NCBI GenBank assembly: GCA_902628275.1
Contig: CACOMI010000004.1
Coordinates: 62,001 to 126,000 of the forward strand
DNA from: an uncultured Pelagibacteraceae bacterium
Lineage (GTDB): Bacteria > Pseudomonadota > Alphaproteobacteria > Pelagibacterales > Pelagibacteraceae
Direction: 5' to 3'
Length of the DNA stretch: 64,000 nt
Part shown: piece after piece, positions 11,991-22,801 of the stretch
Position numbering within the stretch: position 1 is the stretch's first letter
Layout: each line of letters opens with the position of its first letter
The notes under the pieces: model-generated
Databases searched by the model: none
The model's input: only the letters and a program-made list of their open reading frames with translations
What the model was told of the DNA's origin: nothing
Program-made: the position numbers and the translations under genes

Positions 11991-14069
11991 ATGTCTAGAA
12001 CTCATACTTTAGATAAATATAGAAATATCGGTATCATGGCCCACATAGATGCTGGAAAGACAACTACCACAGAAAGAGTTCTATACTACACTGGAAAGAG
12101 TCATAAAATTGGTGAGGTGCACGATGGTGCTGCAACAATGGATTGGATGGAACAAGAACAGGAAAGAGGTATCACAATAACATCTGCGGCTACTACTTGT
12201 TTTTGGAATGACCATAGAATTAATATTATAGATACCCCTGGACATGTAGACTTTACGATTGAAGTAGAAAGATCTTTAAAGGTTTTAGATGGTGCAGTTG
12301 CTGTATTTGATGGTGTTGCGGGTGTAGAGCCTCAATCTGAAACAGTATGGAGACAAGCAGATAAATATAAAGTACCAAGAATTTGTTTTGTGAACAAATT
12401 AGATAGGACAGGTGCTGATTTCTTTAGATGTGTAGATATGATTAGGGATAGATTAGGTGCCAAACCTTTAGTTGTGCAAGTTCCTATTGGTGTTGAAGCT
12501 TCTTTATCTGGAGTAGTTGATCTTGTTAAAATGAAAGCTCAAGTTTGGAAAAATGAAGCACTGGGAGCTGAATGGGAATACAAAGAAATTCCAGAAGACT
12601 TAAAAGAAATTTCAGAAAAATATAGAACAGAATTAGTAGAAACAGCTGTTGAACAGGACGAAAAGCTAATGGAGGCTTATTTAAATGGCGATGAAATAAA
12701 AGAGGAAGATTTAGTCAAATGTATAAGAAAAGGAACACTTAACTTTAGTTTTGTTCCTGTATTAACAGGTTCAGCATTTAAAAACAAAGGTGTTCAACCT
12801 TTACTTGATGCTGTTGTAAATTATTTACCAAGTCCAGTGGATATTGGTTCTATCAAAGGAACTAAATTAGGTAGTGAAGATGAAATGGAAATGAAATTTG
12901 AAGACAGTGTTCCATTCTCTGCTTTAGCTTTTAAAGTTGCTAATGATCCATTTGTTGGATCATTAACTTTTATTAGAGTCTATTCAGGTACCATTAAAAC
13001 TGGTACGGCAGTATTCAATTCCTCTAAAGAGAAAGAAGAGAGAGTTGGAAGAATGCTTCTAATGCATGCAAACTCTCGAGAAGACATTAAAGAAGCCAAC
13101 GCAGGCGATATAGTAGCATTAGCTGGATTAAAAAATACAATTACAGGACACACTTTATGTGATAAAGAAAATTCTGTTCTTCTTGAACCAATGGAATTCC
13201 CTGATCCAGTTATTGAAATTGCAGTAGAACCAAAAACAAAAGCGGACCAAGAAAAAATGGGTGAAGCTTTAGGTAGGTTAGCTAAGGAAGATCCATCCTT
13301 TAGAGTTACATCAGACGAAGAGTCAGGACAAACAATTATTAAAGGAATGGGTGAATTACACTTGGATATTATTGTTGATAGAATGAAAAGAGAATTTAAA
13401 GTAGAAGCCAATGTTGGAGCTCCTCAAGTTGCTTATAGAGAAACTATAGAAGCTGCTTCAGAGGTTGAATATACTCACAAAAAACAAAGTGGTGGTGCTG
13501 GTCAATTTGCAAAAGTTAAACTTTTAGTTGAGCCTCAAGAACCTGGTAAAGGTCGAGATGTTGAAAGCAAAATTAAAGGTGGTGCAATTCCAAAGGAATT
13601 TATCCCTGGTGTTGAAAAGGGCATAGAAACAGTTTCAGATACTGGGATTTTAGCTGGTTTTCCAATGATTGATTACAAAGTAACTATCTTAGATGGTTTA
13701 CATCACGATGTTGACTCAAGTGTATTGGCATTTGAATTAGCGAGTAGAGCTTGCTTTAAAGAGGCTTGTACAAAAGGCGGTTTAAAATTATTAGAACCTG
13801 TAATGAGAGTTGAAGTAGTAACACCTGAAGATTACATGGGTGATGTTATTGGTGATTTAAACAGTAGAAGAGGTCAAATCAGTACTCAAGAGCAAAGAGG
13901 TAATGCAACTGTAATTACAGCAATGGTTCCTTTAGCTAATATGTTTGGTTATATAAATAATCTAAGATCAATGTCTCAAGGTAGAGCACAATATTCAATG
14001 TTTTTTGATCATTATTCAAAAGTCCCACAAAATGTTCAAGACGAAGTAACTAAGAAGATTGCAGGTTAA
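11991..14069 (+). CDS. fusA: Elongation factor G
   Basis: [24 protein letters not shown]; 692 aa. Confidence 0.99.
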   Translation: MSRTHTLDKYRNIGIMAHIDAGKTTTTERVLYYTGKSHKIGEVHDGAATMDWMEQEQERGITITSAATTCFWNDHRINIIDTPGHVDFTIEVERSLKVLDGAVAVFDGVAGVEPQSETVWRQADKYKVPRICFVNKLDRTGADFFRCVDMIRDRLGAKPLVVQVPIGVEASLSGVVDLVKMKAQVWKNEALGAEWEYKEIPEDLKEISEKYRTELVETAVEQDEKLMEAYLNGDEIKEEDLVKCIRKGTLNFSFVPVLTGSAFKNKGVQPLLDAVVNYLPSPVDIGSIKGTKLGSEDEMEMKFEDSVPFSALAFKVANDPFVGSLTFIRVYSGTIKTGTAVFNSSKEKEERVGRMLLMHANSREDIKEANAGDIVALAGLKNTITGHTLCDKENSVLLEPMEFPDPVIEIAVEPKTKADQEKMGEALGRLAKEDPSFRVTSDEESGQTIIKGMGELHLDIIVDRMKREFKVEANVGAPQVAYRETIEAASEVEYTHKKQSGGAGQFAKVKLLVEPQEPGKGRDVESKIKGGAIPKEFIPGVEKGIETVSDTGILAGFPMIDYKVTILDGLHHDVDSSVLAFELASRACFKEACTKGGLKLLEPVMRVEVVTPEDYMGDVIGDLNSRRGQISTQEQRGNATVITAMVPLANMFGYINNLRSMSQGRAQYSMFFDHYSKVPQNVQDEVTKKIAG

Positions 14070-14071
14070 TC

Positions 14072-14380
14072 ATGGAAAAACAGAATATTAGAATTAAATT
14101 AAGAGCATATGACAACAAAGTTTTAGATGCCTCTACTGAAGAAATTGTTAATACAGTAAAAAGAACTGGAGCAACAATTAAGGGACCAATTCCATTACCT
14201 ACTAGAATAGAAAGATATACAGTTTTAAGATCACCTCACATTGACAAAAAAAGTAGAGAACAATTTGAATCAAGAACACATAAAAGATTAATTGATATTA
14301 TTGAACCAACACCACAAACTGTAGAAGCATTGATGAAACTTGATTTAGCTTCTGGTGTAGATGTGGAGATAAAAATTTAA
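14072..14380 (+). CDS. rpsJ: 30S ribosomal protein S10
   Basis: [14 protein letters not shown]...[29 protein letters not shown]. Confidence 0.99.
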   Translation: MEKQNIRIKLRAYDNKVLDASTEEIVNTVKRTGATIKGPIPLPTRIERYTVLRSPHIDKKSREQFESRTHKRLIDIIEPTPQTVEALMKLDLASGVDVEIKI

Positions 14381-14382
14381 TT

Positions 14383-15093
14383 ATGAGTGAGATAGCTTTA
14401 TTAGGAAAAAAAATAGGAATGACAAGAGAATTCTATAAATCAGGTCAGTTAGTTCCTGTGACTGTCCTTAAGGTAGAAAAAGCTAGAGTTATTCAAGTTA
14501 TTGAAGAGGAAAAAAGAGGATACAAAGCAGTTCAGCTTGGATATGGAAAAATTAAAAATTCAAAATTAACAAAAGCAATGAAAGGTGTTTTTTCTAAAAA
14601 AAATACAGAAGCTAAGAAAAAATTAAAAGAATTTAGGGTAAATGATACATCTGTCTACAAAGAAGGAAACGAGTTTGGTTTAGAAATATTCAAAGATATT
14701 AAATTTGTAGACACAAGATCAAAGACAATTGGTAAAGGTTTTGCAGGAGCTATGAAAAGACATAATTTCGGTGGTTTAAGAGCCAGTCACGGTGTTTCAA
14801 TATCACACAGAGCACATGGTTCAACTGGGCATAGTCAAGATCCAGGAAAAGTTTTTAAAGGAAAAAAAATGGCTGGTCATATGGGTGACAAGCTAAGAAC
14901 AATGCAAAATATTGAAATAATAAAAACGGACTTGGACAACGAACTTCTTTACTTAAAAGGATCAATACCTGGTTCAAAAAATTCTGAAGTAATGGTTAAA
15001 AAATCAGTAAAAAATATAAACAAAATGACAATTGGTGAGAAACAGGCGGCTGCAGAAGAGGCTAAAAAAACACCTGAGAAAAAGAAAAAATAA
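14383..15093 (+). CDS. rplC: 50S ribosomal protein L3
   Basis: HNFGGLRASHGVSISHRAHGSTGHSQDPGKVFKGKKMAGHMG. Confidence 0.99.
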   Translation: MSEIALLGKKIGMTREFYKSGQLVPVTVLKVEKARVIQVIEEEKRGYKAVQLGYGKIKNSKLTKAMKGVFSKKNTEAKKKLKEFRVNDTSVYKEGNEFGLEIFKDIKFVDTRSKTIGKGFAGAMKRHNFGGLRASHGVSISHRAHGSTGHSQDPGKVFKGKKMAGHMGDKLRTMQNIEIIKTDLDNELLYLKGSIPGSKNSEVMVKKSVKNINKMTIGEKQAAAEEAKKTPEKKKK

Positions 15094-15716
15094 TGAAATT
15101 AGATAAAATTAGCATAGACGGAAAAAAAGATAGTATAGAAGTTTTGGATAAGATTTTTTCTGCAAAAATAAACCATAAATTAGTTAGCGCTGTTCTTTAT
15201 AAAACAAATGCTAATTACAAAGGAAGACATGCCAAAACTAAGCAACAAAATGAAGTAAAAGGACCAACTTCAAAAATATATGCTCAAAAAGGGACTGGTG
15301 GTGCAAGGCATGCTAGTAGAAAAGCTCCTATATTTGTTGGTGGTGGTATTGCCCATGGACCAAAGGGCGAATTGGCCTATAAAAAAAGAAAACTAAACAA
15401 AACTGAGAAAAAACAAAGCGTAGCTTCATTAATTACTGAAAAAAATAATAATAAAAATTTATTAATCTTAAACGATTTTAGTTCTGAAATTAAAAAAACA
15501 AAAGAGATGAACTCAATTATTAATAAACTTGAAATTACAAATTCACTAATAATTTTAGATAAAAATTCAAAAGAAAAAATTGAAAAATCAGTGAGAAATA
15601 TTCCAAATGTTAAAGTTACTGATGTAAATCATTTTAGTGCTTACGATATTATTAAATTTAAAAAAGTTGTATTCACAGAAAGTTCAGTGAAAGAATTAGA
15701 AAAGAGATATTCATAA
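15093..15716 (+). CDS. rplD: 50S ribosomal protein L4
   Basis: KGTGGARHASRKAPIFVGGGIAHGPK. Confidence 0.98.
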   Translation: MKLDKISIDGKKDSIEVLDKIFSAKINHKLVSAVLYKTNANYKGRHAKTKQQNEVKGPTSKIYAQKGTGGARHASRKAPIFVGGGIAHGPKGELAYKKRKLNKTEKKQSVASLITEKNNNKNLLILNDFSSEIKKTKEMNSIINKLEITNSLIILDKNSKEKIEKSVRNIPNVKVTDVNHFSAYDIIKFKKVVFTESSVKELEKRYS

Positions 15717-15717
15717 A

Positions 15718-16011
15718 ATGGAAAAAATACACTTATACGACAAAATTCTATCACCTGTAGTTACTGAGAAATCAACTAACTTGTCTGAACTGAATAAAAT
15801 TGTATTTAAAGTTCCAGATGGTGCAAATAAGAAAAATTTAAAAAAAAATATTGAAAAAATATTTAAAGTTAATGTGACTAAAATAAATATTATAAATAAA
15901 CAAAACAGAACAAAAGTTACCAGAGGTAAAAAAGTAAAAGTATCTGGATATAAAAAAGCAATAATTACTTTAAAAAAAGGTCAAAGTATTGATCTAACAA
16001 CAGGAATTTAA
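15718..16011 (+). CDS. rplW: 50S ribosomal protein L23
   Basis: L23 family sequence; position L4-L23-L2. Confidence 0.97.
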   Translation: MEKIHLYDKILSPVVTEKSTNLSELNKIVFKVPDGANKKNLKKNIEKIFKVNVTKINIINKQNRTKVTRGKKVKVSGYKKAIITLKKGQSIDLTTGI

Positions 16012-16014
16012 TAA

Positions 16015-16854
16015 ATGGCATTAAAAACTTTTAAACCATATACAAAATCTACAAGAGGCACCATTTTAGTTGATAGAACTGGTTTATGGAAAGGTAAACC
16101 ATTCAAGAAGTTAGTTTCACCTAAAAATGCGATGAAAGGTAGAAATAATAACGGTCATATCACCTCTATTAATAGAGCTGGTGGACATAAAAAAATGTAC
16201 AGACATGTGGATTTTTATCGAAAAAAATTCGACATGGAAGCTACAGTTGAAAGGATTGAATATGATCCTAATAGATCATGCTACATAATGTTAGTTAAAT
16301 TTGAGGATGGTACTCACTCATATTTCTTAGCACCACAAAAAGTTAAAGTTGGAGATAAAGTTGAGAGCGGTTCTAAAAAAGAAATTAAAGTAGGTAATTG
16401 TATGCCATTGCAAGATATTCCAGTAGGTATCAATATACATAATGTCGAGATACAACCAGGTGGTGGTGGAAAAATCGCTAGAGCAGCTGGTTCATCAGTT
16501 ACTATTAGCGGTCTAGATGGAAACTATAGTTTAATAAAATTAGCCTCAGGTGAAGTGAGAAAAATAGATTCAAGAGCTTTAGCTACAGTTGGAATTTTAA
16601 GTAATCCAGATCAAAAAAATATTAAAATTGGAAAAGCAGGTAGATCAAGATGGTTGGGTAGAAGACCTCACACTAGAGGTGTTGTTAAAAACCCAGTTGA
16701 TCACCCACATGGAGGTGGTGAAGGAAAATCTGCTGGTGGAAGACATCCAGTTTCACCTACAGGACAATCTGCTAAAGGGTTAAAAACTCGAGATAACAAG
16801 AGAACAGATAAATTTATAGTTAAGAGAAGAAATAAGAGGAAGGACACTAAGTAA
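16015..16854 (+). CDS. rplB: 50S ribosomal protein L2
   Basis: [30 protein letters not shown]. Confidence 0.99.
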   Translation: MALKTFKPYTKSTRGTILVDRTGLWKGKPFKKLVSPKNAMKGRNNNGHITSINRAGGHKKMYRHVDFYRKKFDMEATVERIEYDPNRSCYIMLVKFEDGTHSYFLAPQKVKVGDKVESGSKKEIKVGNCMPLQDIPVGINIHNVEIQPGGGGKIARAAGSSVTISGLDGNYSLIKLASGEVRKIDSRALATVGILSNPDQKNIKIGKAGRSRWLGRRPHTRGVVKNPVDHPHGGGEGKSAGGRHPVSPTGQSAKGLKTRDNKRTDKFIVKRRNKRKDTK

Positions 16855-17150
16855 TGGCTAGAGCAGTTTGGAAAGGTCCTTTTGTAGAAGAAAGCTTGAT
16901 GAAGAAAGTTGAAAAGTATAAAGATAATCCAAAGAAAATTCCTATTAAAACTTGGTCAAGAAAATCTACAATTTTACCAGATTTTGTAGGGGTAAGTTTC
17001 CAAATTTATAATGGCAAAAAATTTATACCAATAACTGTTTCAGAAGATATGGTTGGACATAAATTAGGTGAGTTTGCACCAACAAGAACGTTCTTTGGTC
17101 ATACACCAGCTGATAAAAAAGCTAAACCAGCAACAGCAGAGAAGAAATAA
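16854..17150 (+). CDS. rpsS: 30S ribosomal protein S19
   Basis: [15 protein letters not shown]...[16 protein letters not shown]. Confidence 0.99.
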   Translation: MARAVWKGPFVEESLMKKVEKYKDNPKKIPIKTWSRKSTILPDFVGVSFQIYNGKKFIPITVSEDMVGHKLGEFAPTRTFFGHTPADKKAKPATAEKK

Positions 17151-17152
17151 CT

Positions 17153-17551
17153 ATGGGCAAGAAAAAGAAAATAGATAAATCTAACGAAAAAACAGTGAAG
17201 TCTGTTAACAACGGTATTAGATCAAGTGTTAGAAAGCTAAATCCAATACTAAAAAGTATTGTTGGCAAAAAAGTTGATGCTGCAATTAGAGATTTACAAT
17301 TTTCTGAAAAGAGAGTTACAAGAGATGTGAGAAAAACTATTAGTTCAGCGGTAGCCAATGCTGAAAATAATTTTCAATACGATATTGATAAGTTAATAGT
17401 TAAAGAGGCATATTGTGGAAAAAAAATAATTATGAAAAGATTTAGACCAAGAGCAAAAGGTAGAGCGGCACCAATATTAAAACCTTGGTCAACTGTTACA
17501 ATAATTTTATCAGAAGCAAAACAAATGGAGAAGCATGGGGCAAAAAGTTAA
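17153..17551 (+). CDS. rplV: 50S ribosomal protein L22
   Basis: VANAENNF...[24 protein letters not shown]. Confidence 0.97.
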   Translation: MGKKKKIDKSNEKTVKSVNNGIRSSVRKLNPILKSIVGKKVDAAIRDLQFSEKRVTRDVRKTISSAVANAENNFQYDIDKLIVKEAYCGKKIIMKRFRPRAKGRAAPILKPWSTVTIILSEAKQMEKHGAKS

Positions 17552-18215
17552 TCCTGTAGGTTTTAGATTAGGTGTCAACAGAGGATGGGACTCTGTATGG
17601 TATGCTAAAAAAAAAGATTTTGGAAATTATCTAATCGAAGATTTTAAAATTCGAGAATATATCAAGAAGAATGTAATCAATTCGGGAGTGTCTAAGGTAA
17701 TGATCGAAAGAACATCTAATAAATGTTATGTTACAATCTATACTTCTAGACCCGGATTTGTTATTGGAAAAAAAGGAAGTGATATAGACAAAATTAAAAA
17801 CAATCTTTCAAAATTCACAACAAATGAAGTTAATCTAAATATTAAAGAAGTTAAAAAACCTGAGACTAATGCATATTTAGTAGCTGAAAACATAGCTCAG
17901 CAACTTGTTAAAAGAATTTCTTATAGAAGAGCCATGAAAAGAGCAATGCAATCATGTATTAGATTGGGTGCCAAAGGAATTAAAGTTTCAGTTAGTGGAA
18001 GACTTGGTGGAAACGAAATAGCAAGAACAGAGTGGTTGAGAGACGGAAGTATTCCATCACACACTTTAAGAGCCGATATAGATTATGCAGAGGCAGAGGC
18101 TCTTACAACTTATGGAATTATTGGAATTAAAGTTTGGATTTATAAAGGTGAGGTTTTTGCTAGAGAATTTAGTCAAGAAACTAACAAGGTAACACCAAAG
18201 GAAGGTAAACAATAA
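17535..18215 (+). CDS. rpsC: 30S ribosomal protein S3
   Basis: [26 protein letters not shown] region [11 protein letters not shown]; overlaps rplV by 17 nt. Confidence 0.99.
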   Translation: MGQKVNPVGFRLGVNRGWDSVWYAKKKDFGNYLIEDFKIREYIKKNVINSGVSKVMIERTSNKCYVTIYTSRPGFVIGKKGSDIDKIKNNLSKFTTNEVNLNIKEVKKPETNAYLVAENIAQQLVKRISYRRAMKRAMQSCIRLGAKGIKVSVSGRLGGNEIARTEWLRDGSIPSHTLRADIDYAEAEALTTYGIIGIKVWIYKGEVFAREFSQETNKVTPKEGKQ

Positions 18216-18625
18216 TGCTTCAACCAGTAAGAACAAAGTGGAGAAAAGCTCACAAAGGTAGAATTCATGGTAATGCTACAAGAGCAAGCACTATTAATTA
18301 TGGAGCTTACGCATTAAAAGCTTTACAGCCTGAGAGAGTTACTGGAAAACAGATTGAAGCTGCAAGAGTTGCTTTAACCAGACACATGAAAAGACAAGGA
18401 AGAGTTTGGACAAGAATATTTCCAAATATACCAGTTTCTAAAAAACCAATCGAGGTTAGGATGGGTAAAGGAAAAGGTTCACCTGAATACTTTGCATGTA
18501 GAGTAAAACCAGGAAGAATATTATTTGAAGTTGATGGAGTATCTGAACAAATTGCAAAAGAAGCTTTATACAAAGCATCAGCAAAATTACCAATTAAAAC
18601 CAAAACTATTAAGAGATTTGCATAA
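18215..18625 (+). CDS. rplP: 50S ribosomal protein L16
   Basis: Position and motifs [40 protein letters not shown]. Confidence 0.99.
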   Translation: MLQPVRTKWRKAHKGRIHGNATRASTINYGAYALKALQPERVTGKQIEAARVALTRHMKRQGRVWTRIFPNIPVSKKPIEVRMGKGKGSPEYFACRVKPGRILFEVDGVSEQIAKEALYKASAKLPIKTKTIKRFA

Positions 18626-18816
18626 TGAAGAAACAAGAAATTAAAAAATTATCAAAGGACGAAATAGTGAAAAATATAGATAAACTTAAAAAGGATCTTT
18701 TTAATTTTAGATTTCAAAAAATGAATTCACAAGTAACAAATCCAGCTAAAATTGGGGAAACTAGAAGAACGATCGCAAAATTAAAAACAATTTTAAGAGG
18801 AAAAGCAAATGCCTAA
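18625..18816 (+). CDS. rpmC: 50S ribosomal protein L29
   Basis: 63 aa L29 family; position between L16 and S17. Confidence 0.96.
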   Translation: MKKQEIKKLSKDEIVKNIDKLKKDLFNFRFQKMNSQVTNPAKIGETRRTIAKLKTILRGKANA

Positions 18817-19045
18817 AAAAATACTTACAGGTGTGGTTATAAGCGATAAACCAAACAAAACAGTTACTGTTATGGTAGAACGTAAATATTCTCATCCAGT
18901 ATTAAAAAAAGTAATTAAAGTAAGAAAAAACTATAATGCTCATGATGAAAATAATAAGTACAAAACCGGTGATAAAGTTTCAATTATTGAGAGCAAACCT
19001 TTTTCTAAAAATAAAAAATTTCAAGTTATGGAGATTAATAAGTAA
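18809..19045 (+). CDS. rpsQ: 30S ribosomal protein S17
   Basis: [29 protein letters not shown]. Confidence 0.98.
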   Translation: MPKKILTGVVISDKPNKTVTVMVERKYSHPVLKKVIKVRKNYNAHDENNKYKTGDKVSIIESKPFSKNKKFQVMEINK

Positions 19046-19413
19046 TGATTGGTGTTCAAACAGAATTACAAGTAGCAGACAATACTGGTGCAAAAAGAAT
19101 TGAGTGTATTAAAGTATTAGGTGGTTCAAAAAGAAGATACGCTAGTATTGGTGATACAATTGTAATTGCAGTTAAAGAAGCTATGCCTAAAGGAAAAGTT
19201 AAAAAGGGATCTGTGCATAAGGCTGTTGTTGTGAGGGTTAAAAAAGGAATCCACAGAAATGATGGTTCAAAAGTAAAATTTGATAATAATGCAGCTGTAT
19301 TAGTTGATGATAAAGGAGAGCCAGTAGGAACAAGGATTTTTGGTCCTGTTACAAGAGAATTAAGAAGCAGAGGTCAAATGAAAATTATTTCATTGGCTCC
19401 GGAGGTTTTATAA
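19045..19413 (+). CDS. rplN: 50S ribosomal protein L14
   Basis: [33 protein letters not shown]. Confidence 0.99.
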   Translation: MIGVQTELQVADNTGAKRIECIKVLGGSKRRYASIGDTIVIAVKEAMPKGKVKKGSVHKAVVVRVKKGIHRNDGSKVKFDNNAAVLVDDKGEPVGTRIFGPVTRELRSRGQMKIISLAPEVL

Positions 19414-19658
19414 TGATTAAAAAAGGTTTAAAAGTAAAAGTTTTAACTGGAAAAGATAAAAAAAAAGAAGGTGAAGTTATTGAAATTGATAGAGCTAATA
19501 ATAGAGCTAAGGTTAAAGAAATAAATATGGTTAAAAAGCATGTTAAAACAACGAAAGAGAAAAAAGGTGGAATTTTTCCTAAAGAAAGTTTCATACATAT
19601 TTCTAATTTGAAACTAATTGATGAAAAGGCTGCTAAGAAAAAAGAGGCTAAAAAATAA
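19413..19658 (+). CDS. rplX: 50S ribosomal protein L24
   Basis: KOW motif [18 protein letters not shown]; position. Confidence 0.97.
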   Translation: MIKKGLKVKVLTGKDKKKEGEVIEIDRANNRAKVKEINMVKKHVKTTKEKKGGIFPKESFIHISNLKLIDEKAAKKKEAKK

Positions 19659-20212
19659 TGACACCAAGATTAAAAGAAATATTTAATAAAGAAATTAAAC
19701 CCGCGTTAAAAGATCAGTTTGGTTTCAAGAATATTTATATGGCTCCCAGAATTGAAAAAATTATTTTAAATATGGGTCTTGGCTTAGATGCTTCAGACTC
19801 TAAGATTTTAAAATCATGTGAAGAAGATGTGGCTAAAATTACTGGACAAAAACCAGTAACAACAAAATTTAAAAAATCAGTTGCAAACTTTAAAACAAGA
19901 AAAGGTTCAAACGCTGGTTTAAAAGTGACGTTAAGAAAAAATAGAATGTATGAATTCTTAGATAGATTAGTTAATATAGCATTACCTAGAATTAAAGATT
20001 TTAGAGGTTTATCAACAAAGGGTTTTGATAAATCTGGCAATTATACATTCGGTATCAAAGAGCATATAATTTTTCCAGAAGTAAGTTTTGATAGAGCAGA
20101 CAAGGTTAGAGGTTTAGATATAGTAATTGTTATAAAAGCAATTAATAAAGAACATAGTTTTGCTTTACTAGAAAAAATGAATTTTCCATTTATTAAAAAA
20201 GGAGATAATTAA
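19658..20212 (+). CDS. rplE: 50S ribosomal protein L5
   Basis: L5 family: VTLRKNRMYEFLDRLVNIALPRIKDFRGLS. Confidence 0.99.
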   Translation: MTPRLKEIFNKEIKPALKDQFGFKNIYMAPRIEKIILNMGLGLDASDSKILKSCEEDVAKITGQKPVTTKFKKSVANFKTRKGSNAGLKVTLRKNRMYEFLDRLVNIALPRIKDFRGLSTKGFDKSGNYTFGIKEHIIFPEVSFDRADKVRGLDIVIVIKAINKEHSFALLEKMNFPFIKKGDN

Positions 20213-20214
20213 AT

Positions 20215-20520
20215 ATGGCAAAGTTAAGCGCTGTTAATAAAAATAAAAAAAGAATAAAGCTTTCTGAAAGGCTTTACAAAAAAAGACAAGCATTAAAAAA
20301 AATTGTTATGGATAAAAAAATTTCATTAGAAGAAAGATTTAAAGCGCAGCAAAAATTATCTAAACTGCCAAGAAATTCTGCAAAAACAAGAGTCATGAAC
20401 AGGTGTGAGATTACTGGAAGACCACATGGTGTTTACAGAAAATTAAAAATTTCAAGAATTGCATTAAGACAATTAGGATTACAAGGAAAGATACCTGGCT
20501 TAGTTAAATCTAGCTGGTAG
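20215..20520 (+). CDS. rpsN: 30S ribosomal protein S14
   Basis: RNSAKTRVMNRCEITGRPHGVYRKLKISRIALRQLGLQGKIPGLVKSSW. Confidence 0.99.
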   Translation: MAKLSAVNKNKKRIKLSERLYKKRQALKKIVMDKKISLEERFKAQQKLSKLPRNSAKTRVMNRCEITGRPHGVYRKLKISRIALRQLGLQGKIPGLVKSSW

Positions 20521-20531
20521 AAAGGAAAATT

Positions 20532-20927
20532 ATGAGTTTAAGTGACCCAATAGGAGATATGATTGCAAGAGTGAAGAATGCTCAAGCAAGAAATCATAAA
20601 AAAGTGGAATTACCTTCATCTAATTTCAAAACAAAAATTGCAGATATACTTAAAAATGAAGGTTTTATAAGAGATTTTAAAGTAAGTTCTGAAGACAAAA
20701 AACCAATGCTATCATTAGAACTTAAGTATCATTCTGGCAATCCAGTAATTAGTGCTTTTGAAAGAGTATCGAAACCAGGTAGAAGAATTTTTTCATCTGC
20801 ACAAAGCTTACCTAAAATAAATAATGGTTTAGGGATTGCTATTGTATCAACTCCAAAAGGAGTAATGACTGATATTGATGCAAGAAAACAAAAAGTTGGT
20901 GGTGAAATAATTTGTAAGGTATTTTAA
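20532..20927 (+). CDS. rpsH: 30S ribosomal protein S8
   Basis: SDPIGDMIARVKNAQ...GLGIAIVSTPKGVMTDIDARKQKVGGEIICKVF. Confidence 0.99.
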   Translation: MSLSDPIGDMIARVKNAQARNHKKVELPSSNFKTKIADILKNEGFIRDFKVSSEDKKPMLSLELKYHSGNPVISAFERVSKPGRRIFSSAQSLPKINNGLGIAIVSTPKGVMTDIDARKQKVGGEIICKVF

Positions 20928-21466
20928 TGTCTAAAATAGGTAAAATAAATATATCAATACCTGAAAAAGTAAAAGTTGCTTTAGCTGGCAATATTATAAA
21001 TATTGAAGGACCTTTAGGAAAAAAATCAATTAATGTTGACCTAGATATGTTTAATTTAGATATAATTGAAGGAAAAGAAATTTCTATTAAGCCAAAAAGA
21101 GTAGATCAAAACTCAAAAAGACTTTGGGGAATGAATAGAAGTTTAATTAATAACGCTGTGATAGGATCAAGTACTGGTTATGAAAAAAATTTAGAATTAG
21201 TTGGTGTAGGTTATAGAGCAGCATTAAAAGGAAATCATCTAAATTTACAGTTGGGTTATAGCCATGATATCAATTTTGATATACCAGAAGGTATTAAAAT
21301 TGTTGTTGAAAAACAAACAACATTAAAAATTACTGGATCTGATAAGCAGCTAGTCGGTGAGGTTGCGTCTAAAATTAAAACATTAAGAAAAATTGAACCA
21401 TATAAAGGAAAAGGCGTACGAGAAAAAGGACAATATGTTCTCAAAAAAGAGGGAAAGAAAAAGTAA
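20927..21466 (+). CDS. rplF: 50S ribosomal protein L6
   Basis: [45 protein letters not shown]. Confidence 0.99.
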   Translation: MSKIGKINISIPEKVKVALAGNIINIEGPLGKKSINVDLDMFNLDIIEGKEISIKPKRVDQNSKRLWGMNRSLINNAVIGSSTGYEKNLELVGVGYRAALKGNHLNLQLGYSHDINFDIPEGIKIVVEKQTTLKITGSDKQLVGEVASKIKTLRKIEPYKGKGVREKGQYVLKKEGKKK

Positions 21467-21822
21467 TGAAACTAAATACTATTATCAGAAAAAGATTTAG
21501 AGTTAGCAACAAAGTTAAAAGAGTTGCTTCAAAAGATAGATTTAGATTAAGTATTTCTAGATCATCAAAAAATATTTCAGCTCAAATAATAGATGATACA
21601 AAAAAAATAACTTTGTTATCAGCCTCATCTATAGAAAAAGATCTTAAATCTGGTGATAAAGTTAATAAAACAGAATTATCTAAACTGGTTGCTCAAAAAT
21701 TAGCCAAAAAAGCTCAAGAGAAAAAAATTACTAAAATTTACTTTGATAGAGGTTCTTACAAATATCATGGTAGGATCAAAGTTTTTGCAGAAACTTTAAG
21801 AGAAAACGGAATGGAATTTTAA
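21466..21822 (+). CDS. rplR: 50S ribosomal protein L18
   Basis: L18 family; [26 protein letters not shown]. Confidence 0.98.
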   Translation: MKLNTIIRKRFRVSNKVKRVASKDRFRLSISRSSKNISAQIIDDTKKITLLSASSIEKDLKSGDKVNKTELSKLVAQKLAKKAQEKKITKIYFDRGSYKYHGRIKVFAETLRENGMEF

Positions 21823-21824
21823 TT

Positions 21825-22340
21825 ATGGAAAATTTAAAAGATAAAAAAACAGACGATATATTAGAAAAATTAGTTCACATAAATCGTATTACTAAAGTTG
21901 TTAAGGGTGGAAGAAGATTTGGATTTTCAGCTCTAGTTGTTGTTGGTAATCAAGCTGGTAAAATTGGTATTGCTCACGCTAAAGCCAAGCAAGTTCCTGA
22001 TGCAATCAAAAAAGCGAATGAAATGGCAAGAAGAAAGCTTACACATATTCCATTAAGAGAAGGTAGAACAATACATCATGATGTAAAGGCTAAAGATGGA
22101 TCTGGTAGGATAGTTTTAAGAGCAGCCTCTAAAGGAACAGGTATTATCGCAGGTGGTCCAGTTAGAGCTGTATGTGAAGTTTTAGGTGTGAAAGATATTG
22201 TAGCTAAATCAATGGGAACTTCCAATGCACATAATGTTATTAGAGCAACAATGAAAGCATTAAAGAAGCAAAATTCACCAAAACAAATATCAGCAATAAG
22301 AAATAAAAAAATTTCAGAAATAATTGAAAAAAGAGGATAA
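21825..22340 (+). CDS. rpsE: 30S ribosomal protein S5
   Basis: HINRITKVVKGGRRFGFSALVVVGNQAGKIGIAHAKAKQVPDAI. Confidence 0.99.
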   Translation: MENLKDKKTDDILEKLVHINRITKVVKGGRRFGFSALVVVGNQAGKIGIAHAKAKQVPDAIKKANEMARRKLTHIPLREGRTIHHDVKAKDGSGRIVLRAASKGTGIIAGGPVRAVCEVLGVKDIVAKSMGTSNAHNVIRATMKALKKQNSPKQISAIRNKKISEIIEKRG

Positions 22341-22792
22341 TGATAACTTTAAACAACAGAGAAAAAATTAATAAATCAAAATTAAGAGTTGGTAGAGGTA
22401 TCGGTTCTGGTAAAGGTAAAACGTCAGGAAGAGGTGTTAAAGGACAAAAATCAAGATCTGGTGTAGCTATAAAAAGTTTTGAGGGTGGACAAATGCCTTT
22501 ATATAGAAGACTTCCTAAAAGAGGATTTAACCCAATATCAAGAGAAAGTATTGCAATTTTAAATTTGGACAAGATTCAATCCCATATAGATAATAAAAGT
22601 ATTAATCCAAATGAAGTATTAAATTCAGAGTTGTTAAAAAAACTTAAATTAATAAATAAAAATTCTAAGAAACTTAAAATTTTGGGCTCTGGGGAAGTGA
22701 AAGATAAAATTAATATTGAAGCTGACTTAGCCTCAAAATCTGCAATAGAAAAACTTGAAAAAATTGGTGGATCTATTCAATTAAAAAAATAA
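22340..22792 (+). CDS. rplO: 50S ribosomal protein L15
   Basis: RVGRGIGSGKGKTSGRGVKGQKSRSG; position before secY. Confidence 0.98.
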   Translation: MITLNNREKINKSKLRVGRGIGSGKGKTSGRGVKGQKSRSGVAIKSFEGGQMPLYRRLPKRGFNPISRESIAILNLDKIQSHIDNKSINPNEVLNSELLKKLKLINKNSKKLKILGSGEVKDKINIEADLASKSAIEKLEKIGGSIQLKK

Positions 22793-22801
22793 TTTGTTTA
22801 T

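Noticed and set aside
11827-12012. 61-aa + strand ORF overlapping the end of rpsG and start of fusA
   Set aside because: Out-of-frame with both conserved genes; no domain signal.
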